Below, one piece after another: positions 60,737-64,000 of a stretch of DNA of 64,000 bases (positions within the stretch are counted from its first letter, which is position 1; the number at the start of each line of letters is the position of its first letter). The notes below the pieces were generated by a model. It saw nothing but the letters and a program-made list of their open reading frames with translations. It was not told the DNA's origin and made no database searches. Made by a program: the position numbers and the translations under genes. The DNA comes from Nectonema munidae (taxonomy: Eukaryota > Nematomorpha > Nectonematoida > Nectonematidae). The DNA is taken from the NCBI GenBank assembly GCA_030549495.1, contig JAUIRK010000860.1:10001-74000 (forward strand), written 5' to 3'.

Positions 60737-63700
60737 CTGTACATTCATTTCATTTCATTTCATTTCTTGGTTGACACAGCTAATAGACTGGAATGTCCGA
60801 TAGCTGGCAAAAGCTTGAGGAAAGTGTAAAGTATAGACATGTTAATACCGAAGTTAATGGCGTCATAGCGAATTTATGTTTTGGGAAATGGTTATCTTAG
60901 TCATTTGTGTACTAGAGCATAAATTTAAGGAGGAGTCAGCCTTAGAATTTTATCAATTGATTCAATCAAGTTTGACAGATTATAAGATATAAAAGGGTAA
61001 ATTAAAATTTCTTTAATGGAGAAAATCGAAAAGCCGAATTTTGTTATATTTTTATTAAAAAATATACCTAAGTATTCACTAGTTCTGGGGCAAGAAAATA
61101 ACAAGTGATTAGAGGTTTCATCAAAATTACATCCAAAGCGGCACAATTTATCACGTGTTTTTTTAATCTTATACAGAAAGTTCTTACAATTACAGTTGCC
61201 TGAAAGCCATCTTGTTATATTAGGCGGAAATGTTAACAACTTTTGTTTTTTCAACGTATTTTTAAAAGTAGTGAGGCTCAAAATTGGGAATTTAAGAAAA
61301 AACTTACTGCTTAACCAATCAATTGACCAAAAATCTTGGCTCTTTTTCTTGGAGAACTGTTTCAATGAGGAAAGAGGTAGATAATTAGTTTTTACCAAGA
61401 GAGGAAGAGTTTCCTTTGCTAATTTATCACAGATTTCATTTCCTTTAATTCCTTCGTGTCCTGGACTCCAAACAAAACGAATTTTAAATAGACTATGCAG
61501 CTTAGAGTATAATTTTATTATATCAGCTATATATTCTGAGGATGACTTGTTTTGTAAAGCTTTAAGAAGAGATAATGAGTCTGACAAAAAATAAACAAGA
61601 GAGAATTTCGAGAGTTGATCTATTTGACATTCTAGATGTCTCAATGCAGCTAAAAGAGCGGCTCCTTCAGCTAAAAAGGATGAAGACATGAGACCTATAC
61701 TAAAAGAGTTATGAAAATCTGGGTTTTGTTGATGTGGGTAAAACATGGCGAAGGCCGAGGCACCAGCAGTTGAAATATGATCATATGACCCATCAGAGAA
61801 ATAAAATATAGCATTAGAAAAACTTAGGATTTTTTGACAATATTTTTTGGCTTGTAATTTGGTTGAACATATACATGTATTAATCTCAAGATTTATTAGT
61901 ATAGGGTCATATATTTTACTAGTAGAGACTATATCAATTTCATTATTAAAATGGGAAGCAAAAAACTTAAAGTATAACATTTTAAAATGATCAACGTTAG
62001 AATAGAAACTTTTTATGTTAGTTGGGAGTCCATATGAATAGTAAATCCTGTTCTTTGATATAAAACATAATTTTTTTGTAATAAAAGACCTTTCAATAAA
62101 ATTCAGGGGAGGAGAAAATGACGATAATAAAGAAATTAACTGCTTAGGAGTGGAAATAGGGCATTTCAAAGCATATCTTAGAATGGAATAGTACATAACA
62201 CTAAAACTGTATTGGTAAGTTTTTTTTGAATATATGTCCCCAAGAAACAATTCCATACAGAAATGATGGAAGAACTACGTTGAGAAGGATAGTTTTAAAG
62301 AAAACAAAGTGTTTAGGCCATTGGAAATTATTGATCCATCTAACTTTTGAGAACAATTTGAAGCATTTAGTATGTTTACTATCATAATTCAATTTCCAGT
62401 TGAGTTTGTTATCGAAGATAACTCCTAAATATTTTACGTTTGTCAAAGGATGAAGGTTGACAGATTCAAAATTCAGGATTGGACACTTGTGCTGGCCTTT
62501 TCCAAAATTGACTAAAGAGCATTTACTATAATTAATTTTGAGATTAAGCATAGCAGCTAAGTGTTTTACGTCAGACAGAATTTTGTCGAGTTTTAATAAA
62601 TTCTCAGTAGGATTATTACCTATTACACCTATAAGTAAATCGTCAGAGTAGCTCTGATAAAATAAGTTTGACTTACTTAAGAACTTGAGTAAGGGATTTA
62701 TCAGTATTATAAACAAAATATCAGAAATGGACCCGCCTTGAGGAGTGGAACATTTTAGAGTTCTAGTCTTATACGGATTATGACGTATGAAAACAGATCT
62801 ATCATACAGATATGAGTGTACAAACTTTATTAGATAGAGTGGGAATGACATTGCAAACATATTCCGAATTATGCACTGGTGGCAGGCAGAATTAAAAGCA
62901 CCCGCAAAATCTATAAATAAACATGTCATGTAAATTTTATTTTTAAAACAATGGTAAATATGGGACGTAAGTCTATCAATCGCAATTTCCGCACATCTAC
63001 TGTAGACGTAAGCAAACTGATTATCATCAATGCATTTGGACTTATCAATATGCTCTAGTAAGCGTATTCTAACAATTTTTTCACATAGTTTTCCTATACA
63101 GGGAAGTAAAGTTATAGGACGCAGATTATCAATGGTTTGAAAGATATTTTTGTCTTTGGGTAAAAAAATGATTTCACCACGTTTGAAAATATTGGGAAAG
63201 TATCCGAATGTGATGACAGCATTAAACAAGCACAACAAATATGAAGAAATATAAGGAAGGGCAATTTTTAATGTTTTGTAGCTTATTCTATCATAACCGG
63301 GCGATGACTTTAAATTGATTTTTTTGAAACAATATAAGATTTCGTTTTCAGTAATTTGTGTGGGAGAAGGGTACTCTGGAAATATGAAGGGTGGAATATC
63401 ACAATTAAAAGTTGATGGGAAAAAGTAATCAATAATTTCTAAAGGATTCTCTGTAGGAGTTAATTGTTTCCCGTTTAATAAAACTGGGAATAAATTATTT
63501 CTATTATTATTGTTATTGTGACGATCTTTTATAAAACAATTTATTTTTTTTCCATATAGTGTTTATATCAAAACTCAAAAACTCTTCCCATTTCATTTTC
63601 TTATAGTAGGAGATTTTTTTCCGGTAAAAACTTTTAGTTTTCTTGTAAATCATTAAGTCCTCATTTGTACGTGATCTTTGAAACTTTTTGAGTGCGTACC

Positions 63701-64000
63701 TTACTTTTTTCCTATAGTTTTGTAGGGAAAGAGACCAAAAGTTATGTTTGCATTTAATACTAAATGTAGCATTCTCAGAAGCTTCTATCAGACAATGTAC
63801 TAGGGTATTTGCATACGTTTCTATTGAAGGAGGATTAGAAGGGGTGTTTTTCAAGATTTTGTAATTTTTCTCTATGTTATCATTCAAAATACGGGAAAAC
63901 AAATTAAAGTTCAAAGATTTTTTGTAAAATTCAGGTGTGCCTATTTTATTAGTGAGATTTAAGGTGACCAGTATGAAGAAATGATCGGATAGGGAAGCTT
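60737..64000 (-). mobile_element. LINE-B, non-LTR retrotransposon with RNase H domain (5' end off the window)
   Basis: Minus strand. The 3' end carries a tandem GAAAT tail (60743-60762 on the plus strand, CATTTCATTTCATTTCATTT), then a 3' UTR of about 160 bp, then the ORF2 stop at 60925. ORF2 runs to the right edge, and the endonuclease domain and ORF1 would lie beyond 64000. RNase H downstream of the RT places it in the I/R1/LOA-like part of non-LTR elements. It is a different element from LINE-A. Confidence 0.88.
60925..63914 (-). pseudogene. LINE-B ORF2: reverse transcriptase and RNase H, two frame breaks
   Basis: From 63914 the pre-RT region reads IKCKHNFWSLSLQNYRKKVR. After a frame change near 63530 come LPKDKNIFQTIDNLRPITLL, FIDFAGAFNSACHQCII, TPQGGSISDILFIILINPLL and YQSYSDDLLIGV (the catalytic box is YSDD rather than YADD). 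Then VKYLGVIFDNKLNWKLNYD follows. A second frame change near 62215 leads into the C-terminal part with RNase H: FSDGSYDHISTAGASAFAMF, AEGAALLAALRHLE, YFLSDSLSLLKAL and IKGNEICDKLAKETLP, with the D-E-D-D residues all present. A zinc-knuckle-like tail CNCKNFLYKIKKTRDKLCRF then GCNFDETSNHLLFSC ends the protein at LRLTPP. Only two breaks in 3 kb suggests a fairly young copy. Confidence 0.9.

Overview
This is an AT-rich stretch of an animal nuclear genome. Host-type genes are sparse, spliceosomal introns include very small ones (52-59 nt), and almost everything else is transposable-element debris. The mix of element families (piggyBac, Tigger/pogo, hAT-Buster, a Merlin/IS1595-like element, LINEs with an RNase H domain, and a CRHH-type transposon) together with a Pect/PCYT2-like gene fits an invertebrate, most likely an arthropod. 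The species cannot be fixed from the sequence. No virus-derived or LTR element, CRISPR array or rRNA gene was recognised.

Left third (1-16.7 kb): the window opens inside a decayed piggyBac whose right end sits in a TTAA site of an antisense LINE (LINE-A). LINE-A is then split by three more insertions: a broken Tigger (2987-5092), a 5.7 kb two-gene DNA transposon (element H, about 5186-10860) and a pogo/Tigger with an uninterrupted 517-codon transposase (11876-14191). After LINE-A comes one well-formed exon of an ethanolamine-phosphate cytidylyltransferase gene (15059-15279). The block 1366-16731 is a diverged copy of 32794-37553. The second copy lacks the insertions, so it shows the empty target sites.

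Middle (16.7-37.6 kb): intergenic DNA, a tRNA-derived SINE, a Tc1/IS630-type transposase scrap and a relic of a second element H carrying a piggyBac-type MITE. These are followed by a 6.5 kb satellite of about 85 units of 77 bp. The satellite ends about 50 bp before the first of three collinear Pcyt2 exons (28636-28898, 31744-31821, 36139-36356). The last of these exons lies in the second copy of the duplication. The layout suggests a tandem duplication of a Pcyt2-like gene whose upstream copy runs off the left edge.

Right part (37.6-64 kb): a decayed piggyBac, minisatellites, a Merlin/ISXO2-like transposase relic, a 2.7 kb CRHH-type transposon, a hAT element with an 8-bp target duplication, a complete-ended piggyBac (51470-55220) and an uninterrupted ZYG11/ZER1-like gene (minus strand, 55573-57714). 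A 230-bp palindrome and the 3' part of an RNase H-bearing LINE (LINE-B) run to the right edge. The best preserved coding regions are the Tigger-2 transposase and the ZYG11-like gene. Most other coding sequences carry frame breaks.
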